Source: Streptomyces collinus (GTDB taxonomy: Bacteria > Actinomycetota > Actinomycetes > Streptomycetales > Streptomycetaceae). From it: a DNA stretch of 64,000 bases. The DNA lies in the NCBI RefSeq assembly GCF_031348265.1, contig NZ_CP133771.1, forward strand, positions 2,542,001-2,606,000, read 5' to 3'. Position 1 is the first letter of the stretch. Every line of letters begins with the position of its first letter. The notes beneath the pieces are model-generated. The model did not search any database, was not told the DNA's origin, and saw nothing but the letters and a program-made list of their open reading frames with translations. Of this stretch, positions 43,533-52,877 are shown in pieces. The position numbers and the translations under genes were made by a program.

Positions 43533-44984
43533 CTACCCCTGCGCCGGGAGGTGGATCATCTTGTGCTCCAGGTACTCGCCGTACCCCTCGGGCCCGAACT
43601 CCCGCCCCAGGCCCGAGTTCTTGTAGCCGCCGAAGGGGCCGAGCATGTCCAGGCTGAAGGTGTTGACGGAGTACGTGCCCGTCCGGACCTGCCGGGCGAT
43701 GTCGATGCCGTGCTCCACGTCCGCCGTCCAGACGCTGCCGCTGAGCCCGTAGTCGGAGTCGTTGGCGATCTTCACGGCGTCGGACTCGTCGCCGTAGGGC
43801 AGCAGGCAGATCACCGGGCCGAAGATCTCCTCGCGGGCGATGCGCATGGAGTTGTCGACGTCGCCGAAGAGGGTCGGCTCGACGTACCAGCCGCGGTCCA
43901 GGCCGGCCGGGCGTCCGCCGCCGGTGAGGATCTTGGCGCCCTCCTCCTGGCCGATCCGGATGTAGTCGAGGTTGCGCTGCTGCTGTCGCCGGGCCACCAG
44001 CGGGCCCACCTGGGTCGCCGGGTCCAGCGGGTCGCCGACCGTCAGGGCGCCCGCCGCGGCGGCGAGGGCGTCGGCGAACTCGTCGTAGCGGGAGCGCGGC
44101 AGGAGGATGCGGGTCTGGGCGACGCAGGCCTGGCCGTTGTTCATCCAGGCCGCCGGGGCGATGCCCGCCACGGCCGTCTCGACGTCCGCGTCGGGCAGGA
44201 CGACGGCCGCCGACTTGCCGCCCAGTTCGAGCGTCACGCGGGTGAGGTTGCGGGCGGCGACCTCCATCACGCGTTTGCCGGCTGCGACCGAGCCGGTGAA
44301 GGACACCTTGTCGACGCCGGGGTGCCCGACCAGGTACTCGCTGACGTCCCGGTCGGCGGGCAGGATCGACAGCACGCCCTCCGGCAGCCCGGCCTCGCGG
44401 GCGATCTCGCCGAGCAGATAGGCGTCGAGCGGGGACTCGGGCGAGGGCTTGAGGACGACCGTGCAGCCGGTGAGCAGGGCCGGGGCGAGCTTGGCGGCGG
44501 CGACGAACTGCGGGACGTTCCAGGGGACCACGGCGGCCACGACCCCGACGGGCTCACGCCGTACGAGGATCCGGCCCAGCACGCCGTCCCGGCACTCTTC
44601 GTGGGTGAAGTCCCGGGCGACGGTGATCGCCGAGTCCCAGACCATCACCGCGCCGAGCGCCTGGGCGAGGACGCTCCAGGAGTACGGCGATCCGTTCTGG
44701 GCGGAGATCACGCGGGCGATCTCGTCGTGCCGGACGGCGATGGCGTCCTTGATCCGGCCCACGACCTCGATCCGCTCGTCGAGGCTCATACGCGGCCAGG
44801 GCCCCTCGTCGAACGCCCGCCGCGCCGCCGCCACGGCCCGGTCCACGTCCGCCGTCGAGGCGTGCGGGACGCGTCCGATGACCTCCTCGGTGTGCGGCGA
44901 GATCACCTCGATGACGTCCTGGCCCAGGGGGTCGGTCAACTCCCCGCCGATGAACAGCTGTCCGTGTTCCACGAGCTCGGTCAT
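43533..44984 (-). CDS. NAD(P)-dependent aldehyde dehydrogenase
   Basis: 483 residues. Catalytic Cys is in WMNNGQACVAQTRI (about 292), the general-base Glu in TLELGGKSAAV (about 258) and the cofactor motif FTGSVAAGKRV at about 235. PWNVPQFVAAAKLAPAL marks the oxyanion Asn region. It resembles the aldehyde dehydrogenases of mycobacterial steroid/lipid catabolism, oxidising an aldehyde to the acid. A KstR-like operator (one mismatch) lies 50 bp upstream of the ATG, and it is co-transcribed with the ferredoxin. Confidence 0.93.
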   Translation of the reverse strand: MTELVEHGQLFIGGELTDPLGQDVIEVISPHTEEVIGRVPHASTADVDRAVAAARRAFDEGPWPRMSLDERIEVVGRIKDAIAVRHDEIARVISAQNGSPYSWSVLAQALGAVMVWDSAITVARDFTHEECRDGVLGRILVRREPVGVVAAVVPWNVPQFVAAAKLAPALLTGCTVVLKPSPESPLDAYLLGEIAREAGLPEGVLSILPADRDVSEYLVGHPGVDKVSFTGSVAAGKRVMEVAARNLTRVTLELGGKSAAVVLPDADVETAVAGIAPAAWMNNGQACVAQTRILLPRSRYDEFADALAAAAGALTVGDPLDPATQVGPLVARRQQQRNLDYIRIGQEEGAKILTGGGRPAGLDRGWYVEPTLFGDVDNSMRIAREEIFGPVICLLPYGDESDAVKIANDSDYGLSGSVWTADVEHGIDIARQVRTGTYSVNTFSLDMLGPFGGYKNSGLGREFGPEGYGEYLEHKMIHLPAQG

Positions 44985-45033
44985 GGCGTATGCCTCCCGG
45001 GGGACGACGCCCTTTCTGACGGCGCTTCAGAAC

Positions 45034-45047
45034 TGATACCAGTTCTA
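45034..45047. promoter_or_regulatory. KstR-like operator (one mismatch) before the aldehyde dehydrogenase gene
   Basis: TGATACCAGTTCTA fits TNNAACNNGTTNNA at seven of eight fixed positions. It lies in a larger perfect inverted repeat AGAACTG-ATAC-CAGTTCT (45029-45046). Confidence 0.6.
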
Positions 45048-45172
45048 GTTGGAGTAGTCCACGGACGGGACGAGAATCCTCTGACCATCGGTTTCCCCAG
45101 TGATCAGGTACGGGCTTGGAACGCATGGGCCATCAGGGGGCTTGCCGGCCGCGGAGTCAGCCCCTCTCCGCA

Positions 45173-45346
45173 TCAGGGCGGACACCAGCAAGTGGTTGCG
45201 TCGCAGCACGGTGGCGGGGGCGGTGGCGGCGCGGGCACCTGGTAGGGGCTGGCAGGAGGCGACTCCGGAGCCGTGCATGTCGACACCAAAGTCAGCAGGA
45301 AGACAATCGCCGCCAGGAATTCGACGAAGATGATGAACTGGCGCAT
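45173..45346 (-). CDS. 57-residue membrane peptide with Pro-run and Cys-rich end
   Basis: From ATG 45346 (AGGAGG 11 nt upstream). One hydrophobic segment (about 4-24, FIIFVEFLAAIVFLLTLV) is followed by a short outside tail with a run of seven prolines and the ending CCDATTCWCPP (four cysteines in nine residues). A lipobox is almost present (VSTC), but Thr at -1 is unusual. It might bind a metal or form disulfides on the surface. No family known; gene status is moderately supported. Confidence 0.5.
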   Translation of the reverse strand: MRQFIIFVEFLAAIVFLLTLVSTCTAPESPPASPYQVPAPPPPPPPCCDATTCWCPP

Positions 45347-45650
45347 CTGTTCGCGGTCCTCCTCACGGACGGCGCATAACTCGCTTCGTCTCGGCGCCCC
45401 TCGGCCCAGACGGAAGCGACGATTTCCGCATGACATCGCTCAACATCGCGGGTGCGTGTAGGCGCTGGTCGGGTGCCTTCCCATCTGCGCATCGCTGCGG
45501 CGGCCGAGGAAGCACGCTGTGCACGTTACGGAGTTTCACCGCTGGGACATACCAGTGATTTCCCTAGCCGTGCCGGGCTCCGCATCCGTGCCGGCATCGG
45601 TCGCCCACTCCGCCTCACCACTTCGGCGGCAATGAGGACCGCGGCGTCCC
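45347..45650. other. Gene-free stretch of about 300 bp
   Basis: No frame here has convincing codon use, start and ribosome site together. It lies upstream of the 57-residue peptide and downstream of the LAL regulator stop. No clear hairpin or repeat was seen; it marks the left side of the probable accessory block. Confidence 0.6.
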
Positions 45651-48416
45651 TCATGCAGGATGCTGCGTGCCGACGGCCAGACGACTGGCGAGTTGGACTC
45701 GGGACCGAACGCGCAGTTTGGTGTAGATATGGCTGAGGTGATACTCGACCGTCTTCTCGGACAGGAACAGCGTCGCGGCCACTTCGCGGTTGGTGTGACC
45801 CTTGGCGACAAGCACTGCGACCTGCGTCTCTCGCTCTGTCAGTGCGACAGGCTCATGGCTGCGACGGGTGGGCGTCTCGAATCCGGCCGCTCGAAGTTCC
45901 CGCTCGGCGATCCCCGTCCACGGATCTGCGCGGAGGCGCTCGAACACCCGTCGGGCGGCGAGGAGGGGACGACGGGCGGCACCGCGCTTCCTTCCCCTCC
46001 GCAGGAATCGTCCGTACGCGAGGTCGGTACGGGCCTTCGCGAAGGGATCCGGCAGTAGCTCGTGATGCCGCAAGGCCTCCACGTAGGCGTCTTCGTCGGC
46101 ATGGATGAGCCCTCGGCACCGTGCAGTAACCGCCTGTCCCCACGAGGACGGCGCCCGCTGGACCTGGCCCATGAGTTCACTCAGCGCCGCTTCGGCGCCG
46201 CAGGGGTCGTCTGCGGCCAAGCATGCTTCGATCAGGTCGGGCTGGTGCTGCAAGACGGCCGGTTCCCCAAGCCCCGAGGCCGCCACCTGCTGCTGGAGGT
46301 CATGAAGGCGGGCTGCGGCTTCGGAATCCTTGCCGCTGCCCAGGTCGAGGAGACCGACTGCGGCTTCCATGTACGGGGTGACCAGGTCCGCCCCCCGACC
46401 CTCGACGAGTCGGCGAAACTGGCGGGCATGTTCGATGCACTCCGCGGTGCGTCCCCGAGCAGCCTCTATCCGGGCCGAAGTGGAGATTGCGTAGGCCTGC
46501 AGGACCGGCTGTCCCACCTCGGCAGCAAGGGCGGTTCCTTCGCCGGCCAGGGCGTAGGCGTCGTCCCAGCAGCCGGTGCGCAGCTGCAGGTCGGCCAAGA
46601 CGGTCAGGTAGGGGACGAGCCGCTCCGAGGCGCCGATCCTGCGTGCGCTCCGGATGGCTCGTTCCAGCAGCGTCCGTGCCGCGGGGAACCGCTCGAGCCA
46701 CATGAGATCCATTGCGGAGAAGCTCGTCGCCTCGACTCCGATGGAGAGCGGGTCGGTCTCAGTGAGGAACTTTTCACAGGAGTCGAATACGGCGGCGGCC
46801 TCGCGGCGTTCGCCGGAGAGCATCATCGTGTGCGCCCGCATCAGGGCCGCCGGTTTTTCGAATGATGCGGCCCCATCCTGGCGGACGAATGCGGAAGCCC
46901 GGTCGGCGGTCACGCGCGCTTGGGCGATCCCGCCGCCCATACATGCCGCACCCGCGGCGGCGACCAACAGCGGCACCGCATGCGCCGTCTCGAGCCCCTC
47001 GGCCATGTCGACCAACTGGTCGTGGACACGGCGCGGTGGCTGGCGCAGAAGCAGGATCTGACTGCGCAATCCGGTCGCCCCGGCGCATACCGTCGCGTCG
47101 TCGGTGGCGTTCGTGGCGGTCTCGGCCAGAGTCAACGCCTGATCCCCTCGGCCGGCGAGCTGTGCCACCTCGGCGGCTGCCAACAGGTGGCGTCCCCGGT
47201 CGACCGGGAGGGGCGAAAGATCGGCGGCACGCTCGTAGGCACGGACAGCGGCGGGCAAGGCGCCCCGGTCGCGGGCCCTGGCGGCGGTGTCAGCCAGCGC
47301 CGCCGCTGCGGCAGAATCCGCCTCGGCCGCCGCGGCGGCAAGATGCCAGCTGCGTTGCTCACGGTCCACCGGGCCGGTTCGGTCAGTGAGCGCCCCGGCC
47401 AGGGCTCGGTGGGCCTCACGCCGCTGCTCGGCTCCGGCCATGTGGTATGCGGCCGCGCGCAGCAGCGGGTGCGCGAACGTCACCTTGCCGCCTGACCGGT
47501 CGATGACATGAGCTGCCTCGAGTGTCTGCAGAACCTCGACGTTCAGGGTGAGTCGACGCAGCGCCGCCGTCAGCACCGCGGCTTCCTCGGTGTATGCGGC
47601 TGCCGCAACCGTCAGCGCGCGGCGACTGGCCTCCGGGAGGGCTGCCAGCCGGGCCGAGTAGGCGGCGGTCAGCCGCGGGCCCACCGGCCAAGGCCCGTCG
47701 AGTACCTGAGCGTCGGGCAGAGCGGACGCTGCTTCGAGGAGGGCCAGAGGGTTGCCTGCGGTCTCCCGGTAGAGCCGTTTGAAGGGTTCGCTGTCGGCGG
47801 GTACGTCAGCCACCCTTTGCACCAGCGCGGCGGCTGCCGTCGGCTCGAGACCGCTGAGTTGCACCGTCGGCAACCCGGCCGCGGTGAAGGGGCAGTCCTC
47901 GTCGTCGCGTGCCGTGACCAGCACCGCCACCGCCTCGGCCTGTAAGCGCCGAAATGCGAAGAGCAGGGCCTTTGTGCTTGCCTCGTCCATCCAGTGCGCG
48001 TCGTCCACGGCGACCAGTACAGGAGTTGCGGCGGCGGCATCCGTGAGCAGCGTCAGTGTGGCTGCCCCTAAGGTCAATCCGTCCGGAGTGTGGCCCTCCT
48101 CCAGCGACAGGGCGGTGCGCAGGGCGCGTGCCTGTGCCGACGGCAGCCGGTTGATCAGGTGCTCCACGGGACGCACCAGCTCACCGAGCCCGGCGAAGGC
48201 GAGTTCGGCTTCCATTTCGATGGCCGTGGCCCGCAGCACCACCATCCCCGCGGCCTCCGCCACCACCTCCTCCAGCAGGGCGCTCTTTCCGATTCCCGGC
48301 TCGCCCTGCAATACGAGTACTCCGCTTCGCCCCCGTCGGGCATCCGCGACGAGTTGCCGCAGACGCGCCCGCTCCTCCGCCCGCGACAGTAGTCCCCGCA
48401 GTCCCCCCAGCGTCAT
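45651..48416 (-). CDS. Large LuxR-type (LAL) ATPase regulator
   Basis: 921 residues from ATG 48416 (GTG one codon earlier). The N-terminal AAA-type NTPase has Walker A GEPGIGKS (about 38-45) and Walker B VLVAVDDAHWMD (about 131-142). A long TPR-like helical middle (about 330-830) follows. The C-terminal LuxR helix-turn-helix (about 855-912) includes LTERETQVAVLVAKGHTNREV and LSEKTVEYHLSHIYTKL. LAL proteins are ATP-dependent activators, often of pathway clusters or of catabolic genes. It diverges from the CHAT gene across 307 bp, making that operon its most likely target. Confidence 0.92.
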   Translation of the reverse strand: MTLGGLRGLLSRAEERARLRQLVADARRGRSGVLVLQGEPGIGKSALLEEVVAEAAGMVVLRATAIEMEAELAFAGLGELVRPVEHLINRLPSAQARALRTALSLEEGHTPDGLTLGAATLTLLTDAAAATPVLVAVDDAHWMDEASTKALLFAFRRLQAEAVAVLVTARDDEDCPFTAAGLPTVQLSGLEPTAAAALVQRVADVPADSEPFKRLYRETAGNPLALLEAASALPDAQVLDGPWPVGPRLTAAYSARLAALPEASRRALTVAAAAYTEEAAVLTAALRRLTLNVEVLQTLEAAHVIDRSGGKVTFAHPLLRAAAYHMAGAEQRREAHRALAGALTDRTGPVDREQRSWHLAAAAAEADSAAAAALADTAARARDRGALPAAVRAYERAADLSPLPVDRGRHLLAAAEVAQLAGRGDQALTLAETATNATDDATVCAGATGLRSQILLLRQPPRRVHDQLVDMAEGLETAHAVPLLVAAAGAACMGGGIAQARVTADRASAFVRQDGAASFEKPAALMRAHTMMLSGERREAAAVFDSCEKFLTETDPLSIGVEATSFSAMDLMWLERFPAARTLLERAIRSARRIGASERLVPYLTVLADLQLRTGCWDDAYALAGEGTALAAEVGQPVLQAYAISTSARIEAARGRTAECIEHARQFRRLVEGRGADLVTPYMEAAVGLLDLGSGKDSEAAARLHDLQQQVAASGLGEPAVLQHQPDLIEACLAADDPCGAEAALSELMGQVQRAPSSWGQAVTARCRGLIHADEDAYVEALRHHELLPDPFAKARTDLAYGRFLRRGRKRGAARRPLLAARRVFERLRADPWTGIAERELRAAGFETPTRRSHEPVALTERETQVAVLVAKGHTNREVAATLFLSEKTVEYHLSHIYTKLRVRSRVQLASRLAVGTQHPA

Positions 48417-48723
48417 CACAACATCCCCCGAGCAACAGACGACCGATCAGTGGCGACGTCTATACGCCGCGTGACGAGTGTGGCCGATCCCCCGTCGCGC
48501 CCGCAGGAACTAGGGAACATCCTGATTCGCGCCACGCTCGGCCCTGGCACGGTGGTACGGCAAGAGCACTGGCGGTCGTACGGTGTTCTGACAGGCCGCC
48601 TGGCTGCATCGGATTTCCCGCAACAGCTCGGTATGCCACGGCACTTGGGTGACATGCGGCCGTCCGTCTGCCGACGACATCGGGGACATGGAGCGATTTC
48701 GGGGACACGGGGGCACGGGGCGT
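48417..48723. other. Divergent control region between the LAL and CHAT genes
   Basis: About 300 bp without a gene. It must hold promoters for both divergent units. I cannot identify a convincing -35/-10 pair, nor a clear direct repeat of the kind bound by LuxR proteins. It is less GC-rich in places than the flanks. Confidence 0.55.
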
Positions 48724-51420
48724 ATGACGGAATTCCACAACCTGGCCACGGACTTCTTCGAGGTGCAGGCGCAGTACTGGCAGGCGGCTGACGCAGGGCA
48801 GCCGACCGGAGGGCTATTTCAGCAACTGACCCTCCTCGGACGGCGGCTGCTCACGGTGCTGGGCCGGCCCGGCGGTGCCACACCGGGCCCGGTCAAGGCG
48901 TCCGACGTCGCGGGGATCCTGCTCGACGTCCACGGCCGCGAGCTGACCACCCACCCGTCCGGAGCCCGGACGTACCGGCAGGTCGAGGAGTTCTGGGCGG
49001 CGGCTGAGGAGTTCACGTCCCACGCGACCCCGGACCAGCTCCGCAACTTCCTGGCGGGCAAAGCACAGTACGAGCTTCAGGAGGGCCGGGCCAGTGAGGC
49101 CCTGGCGCTCGTGGACCGGGCCACCCACCTGCCGGACGGCCCTGCCCTCCCACCGCCATCCCCTTACGGAGACCTGCGAGTGCTGCACGCCGAGGTGCTG
49201 CACCGGCTTCACGATCAGGAGACCGTTCTGGAGGTGCTGGCACCTCTGGAGGCGGAGCTCGCCGCCCTCCTCCCTGACGGGCCGATCGACGAGACCGACC
49301 CCGAAGCGATGCGTCTTCTCTCGGCCCGCTCCGGCCACGGCGACGACGGACCGGCGACGGCCGCCCGGCTGCTCCAGGCATCCACCGTCTATATGCGGCT
49401 GCTGGATGTGAAAGCGGGCGCGTTGCGGGACACGGGCCGGCCGGAAGCGGCCGAGCGGGCGTTTGTGAGATGCATGCCGCTCTACACCGCGTCCGGTCTG
49501 ACGGAAGTGGGACTGCTGCAACGTGCCCGTTGCGCGCTCGACCGCGACGCGGTGGCCGAGGCACACCGGCTGCTGGAATTGGCCGCTCCGCTGTTCGACG
49601 GAGCCGACGCCGGAGACCGGACGTCGATGCGGGCACATCTTCGGTTGGTACGCGGCGCGGCGTACTGCCGCCTGCGTGCCGAGGCTGCCCGGCTGGGGAA
49701 TGGGGACGGATGGTGGAAGGAGTCGCTGCGCTGGTGCGACCGCGGTGAGCGCTGCACGGCAGACCATCCCGACGACCTGCTGGCGGCCGGCCTGCACGCC
49801 GAGCGCGCCCGGGCCCACCGCGCCACCGGAGACCAGACAGGTGCGGTGCGTGCTTATCGCCAGATGGCACTCGCTCTCGACCGGGTGCTGCGCGTGCCGC
49901 TGGGTCACCGCTTCGACACACTGCATCTGCGCTTTCACCAGCCGTTGTTCAAGGAGGTCCAGGCCTTCGCTGAGGAGACCGGCGATGCGCAGCTGTGTGC
50001 GGTCGTCACCGATCTGCTCAAGGCCCGCGCCTTCTCGGCACGGTTGTCCCTGCTCCGCTCGGAAGCGTGGCGCACGCCGGCCGCCTCGGCCGACACCACG
50101 GGGCGGGACGTACGGAACGGACCGGACCACGGCGCGTTCACGGAAGTGAGCCGGCGGCTCGCGAGCGCCGAGCGACGCGGCGCTTGGAAGGAAGCCGATC
50201 GCCTGCGCGTCGAGCGTGCCGGACTGCTCACCAAGATCCGAGCGATCGATCCTCGCTGGCGTCTCATCAGGGATGATCCGCCCTTCGACCTCGACAGGCT
50301 CAGCCACTTCCTGGCCGCCTACGGCACCGCCGCGACGGGCGGCAATCCCGGCCCGTGCGTGGCACTGAGCCTGTACGAACGCCCCGACAGTGTCCTGGCC
50401 GTGCTGGCCACACCGGACGGCGGACTGCACATGGGCACCCGGCGGCTGGACAACAGGGTTCTGAGCGCGCTGGAGGCACACCAGCGCGAACTCCAAGAAG
50501 GGCCCGCGCTCCTGGATTTCTGGGGCCATCGCGGCATCGGCTTGGCCGACCTGATCCCTCCGGCCTTCGCCGACAAGATCGCCGACAGCGGCACCTGTCT
50601 GCTGGCTCCGCACGGACGCCTGCACACCCTGCCCTGGACGGTCGCCCGCCACCATGGCCATCATGTGATCCGCCGAACGGCCATCGGCATCGTCCCCAAC
50701 CTGTCCTGTGTGCCGCTCCTGGACCACCGCCCCGCCGGACGGGTCCGGGCCACACTGCTGGGCGTCACCCGACAACCCGAGGGCAAGGAGCTGCCGGAGG
50801 CAGGGCGGGCGGTGCGCAGCCTGGCCGAGTACCTGGGAGCGCACCGGCTTCGCGAGGATCCAATCACCGGTCACCATGCCACAGTTGCGACGCTGCGGGA
50901 CCTGCTGAACTCCGGGCCGCCCGACCGCAGCATCACGGACGTACTCCACATCGTCACCCACGGCCTGGCAGCCCCAGGGGCACCTTTCGACGCCGGGGTG
51001 CAGCTGATCGACGGCGTACTCGAAGCGGGCGAAGTCCTCATGAGCCGCATGTGCTTCCAAGAGGTGCTGCTCACAGCATGCAGCACCAGTCTGCGAGCCA
51101 CGGCCGACCACAGCGGTGGGCATGGGGCACTCGAATTCCTGACGCCCCTCACACCACGCCCGCTCGAACTGGCCGGTGACGTCGCCAACGCGCTGGTTCA
51201 CGCCTTCCACGAGGCGGGAGCGGCCTTTGTCCTGGCCAGCCCCTTCCCCATGCGGTCGAGGCTGGCGACTCACCACTGCGCCGAGTGGATCGTCCACCGC
51301 TGTCACGGCAGCGCCCCGCTGGAAGCCGCTCGACGGGCCGCGGTGGCACTGCTGGACGAGGACGACTCACCTGAGCAGACCGACAAGTGGGCCGGCATAA
51401 CGGCCTACGGAGCTAGGTGA
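48724..51420 (+). CDS. TPR-like helical protein with C-terminal CHAT protease domain
   Basis: 898 residues from ATG 48724 (in-frame ATG 48688 is possible). The N-terminal about 500 residues are helical repeats of TPR type. About 590-898 is a CHAT (caspase HetF associated with TPRs) domain with the presumed catalytic dyad His746 (HIVTHG) and Cys786 (LLTACST). CHAT proteins are separase/caspase-related cysteine proteases used in several bacterial immune systems, for example the gasdermin and Craspase-type systems. It is followed by a small Pro-rich protein, a DUF6338-like membrane protein and another membrane protein. No signal peptide, so the protease would act in the cytoplasm. Confidence 0.88.
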   Translation: MTEFHNLATDFFEVQAQYWQAADAGQPTGGLFQQLTLLGRRLLTVLGRPGGATPGPVKASDVAGILLDVHGRELTTHPSGARTYRQVEEFWAAAEEFTSHATPDQLRNFLAGKAQYELQEGRASEALALVDRATHLPDGPALPPPSPYGDLRVLHAEVLHRLHDQETVLEVLAPLEAELAALLPDGPIDETDPEAMRLLSARSGHGDDGPATAARLLQASTVYMRLLDVKAGALRDTGRPEAAERAFVRCMPLYTASGLTEVGLLQRARCALDRDAVAEAHRLLELAAPLFDGADAGDRTSMRAHLRLVRGAAYCRLRAEAARLGNGDGWWKESLRWCDRGERCTADHPDDLLAAGLHAERARAHRATGDQTGAVRAYRQMALALDRVLRVPLGHRFDTLHLRFHQPLFKEVQAFAEETGDAQLCAVVTDLLKARAFSARLSLLRSEAWRTPAASADTTGRDVRNGPDHGAFTEVSRRLASAERRGAWKEADRLRVERAGLLTKIRAIDPRWRLIRDDPPFDLDRLSHFLAAYGTAATGGNPGPCVALSLYERPDSVLAVLATPDGGLHMGTRRLDNRVLSALEAHQRELQEGPALLDFWGHRGIGLADLIPPAFADKIADSGTCLLAPHGRLHTLPWTVARHHGHHVIRRTAIGIVPNLSCVPLLDHRPAGRVRATLLGVTRQPEGKELPEAGRAVRSLAEYLGAHRLREDPITGHHATVATLRDLLNSGPPDRSITDVLHIVTHGLAAPGAPFDAGVQLIDGVLEAGEVLMSRMCFQEVLLTACSTSLRATADHSGGHGALEFLTPLTPRPLELAGDVANALVHAFHEAGAAFVLASPFPMRSRLATHHCAEWIVHRCHGSAPLEAARRAAVALLDEDDSPEQTDKWAGITAYGAR

Positions 51421-51442
51421 CCACAGCCCTTGAAGGACGACG

Positions 51443-51478
51443 ATGACGCTCGACCACGAGCGGGAAGGACGACGATGA
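51443..51478 (+). CDS. Leader mini-ORF of 11 codons before the Pro-rich small protein
   Basis: ATG 51443 encodes MTLDHEREGRR and stops at TGA 51476-51478, overlapping the next ATG (51475) as ATGA. Its ribosome site and start (GAAGGACGACGATGACG) are duplicated exactly 32 bp downstream as those of the next gene. It may be a duplicated start region that couples translation, rather than a functional peptide. Confidence 0.4.
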   Translation: MTLDHEREGRR

Positions 51479-51690
51479 CGGACGAGACGGAGCCGCAGCC
51501 GACACCGCCCACGCCCTCCGCGGAAGAGGAGGCCAAGGCGTTACGGAGCCTGCTGGACAGGGACGCCGAAGCGGACGAGGACCGCCCACTGGGCGGCATC
51601 AAGAGCCAGTACAAACCTACCGACCGCCGTCCGTCCCCGCCTTCTCCGCCGGTTCCACCGGCTCCCCCGACACCCCCAGCCGCCGAGTGA
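51475..51690 (+). CDS. Small acidic, proline-rich protein of the CHAT operon
   Basis: 71 residues from ATG 51475 (GAAGGACGACG upstream). Acidic N-terminus (MTDETEPQPTPP), a short helical centre (EEEAKALRSLLDRDAEAD) and a C-terminal poly-Pro tail. No hydrophobic segment. Largely disordered proteins beside a CHAT protease are candidates for substrate or inhibitor; nothing in the sequence proves it. It ends 6 bp before the DUF6338-like gene. Confidence 0.7.
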   Translation: MTDETEPQPTPPTPSAEEEAKALRSLLDRDAEADEDRPLGGIKSQYKPTDRRPSPPSPPVPPAPPTPPAAE

Positions 51691-51696
51691 CCCTTC

Positions 51697-52347
51697 ATGC
51701 CCTCCAGCCTCGTGGGGCTCATAGCCCTGCTGTTCGCGGCCGTCCCCGGCTATCTCTACCTCATCCACTACGAACGCCACGGCCTGCGCGAACGACCAGG
51801 CGCCACAAGGGAAGTCGCCGAGCTCTTCACGGTCGGCACCTTCGCGGCGCTTGCCACCGCAGCAGGCGTTCTCGCCCTCGCCGAGAACGTGCCGGGCCTC
51901 GCCACGCTCGACGGCGTCCTGTCCGGCGCCGCCTATGCCCGCTCGCATGCCTGGCACCTCATCCGTTCCGGAGTCCTCATCCTCACCCTCAGCACCGTCA
52001 CCTGCATCGTGCTGGGGGAGCTGCGCGGCCGTCACAGCGGCGCGAGCAGCTGGTCCACCACGCCCGGCACTGTATGGGCGGAACTTCTCAAACCCCGGCG
52101 GGGGGAGGCTGACCCCGAGGTGCAAGTGCTGATGGACGACGGCACGCTGGTGTACGGCAGTGGACACATGGTGTCCGACGAGCGGGACACCTACTACCGC
52201 GACGTCGCCCTGCACCACCCCATCTCCATCCGCAGCCCCGGCGAAGACCACCCGCGGTCCACGGACGCGGACTACGTCATCATCCCCGGTGGCCACATCC
52301 GGCTCATCGAGATCACTGCGGTCCCCCTGAATCGTGTCCCGGATTGA
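51697..52347 (+). CDS. DUF6338-like membrane protein
   Basis: 216 residues. Three hydrophobic segments (about 4-22, 44-64 and 85-108) are followed by a cytoplasmic beta-rich domain (about 140-216). The motif DDGTLVYGSGHMVSDERDTYYRDVALHHPI is represented by DGTLVYGSGH and YYRDVALHHPI, the pattern I associate with DUF6338 proteins of actinobacteria. It is tightly linked to the small Pro-rich and CHAT genes. If the CHAT protein is an immune protease, this membrane protein could be sensor or effector. Confidence 0.75.
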   Translation: MPSSLVGLIALLFAAVPGYLYLIHYERHGLRERPGATREVAELFTVGTFAALATAAGVLALAENVPGLATLDGVLSGAAYARSHAWHLIRSGVLILTLSTVTCIVLGELRGRHSGASSWSTTPGTVWAELLKPRRGEADPEVQVLMDDGTLVYGSGHMVSDERDTYYRDVALHHPISIRSPGEDHPRSTDADYVIIPGGHIRLIEITAVPLNRVPD

Positions 52348-52466
52348 TTGGCACTCGCCATGCTGCCAAAGCGCCGTGAACCGAGCGCCTCTTTCAAGGG
52401 TGCACCGGCGCCGGCTTCCTTGATTCTCTGGCAGAGAAAGAGCCCAACGGTAACAGTGAGGACGAA

Positions 52467-52877
52467 ATGACAACTGAGCAACGCGGCCTGCTTGGGCGGC
52501 TGATCAAGGTGCTGAGCCTGCTGGCGCTCATGGTGGTGTACATCGGCAGCCTTTGGGCCACGTACCGGCAGTTGGACGCCGAACCTGTCTTCGACGGAGC
52601 ACTCGGTGTTCCCAGTTGGGGCCATGCGGCACTCGTCATGGGACTTATGGTGTGCGGCGGATTGGGCATCACAGCGGCCATCATTGACGGTCGGCGAGAA
52701 TCTTCCTCCTGGCTTATCACCATGACGGGCGTGGCGGCAGCGCTTGCTTGGAGCCTATGGGCCTCCCTCAGCAAGGAAGACGACTCGGCAGGAATGCTCT
52801 TCGCCGCCCTCTCTCCCGTGATCAGCCTGCTGGCCCTTGTCGAACTGATGCGCCGATTGCGCACCCGGCCTGAGTAG
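52467..52877 (+). CDS. Small membrane protein at the end of the CHAT block
   Basis: 136 residues from ATG 52467. Four hydrophobic segments (about 14-32, 48-68, 76-96 and 104-124). Codon use is visibly less GC-rich at third positions than in the core genes, in line with an accessory origin. No family recognised. A 119-bp gap separates it from the DUF6338-like gene, so it may have its own promoter. Confidence 0.7.
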   Translation: MTTEQRGLLGRLIKVLSLLALMVVYIGSLWATYRQLDAEPVFDGALGVPSWGHAALVMGLMVCGGLGITAAIIDGRRESSSWLITMTGVAAALAWSLWASLSKEDDSAGMLFAALSPVISLLALVELMRRLRTRPE

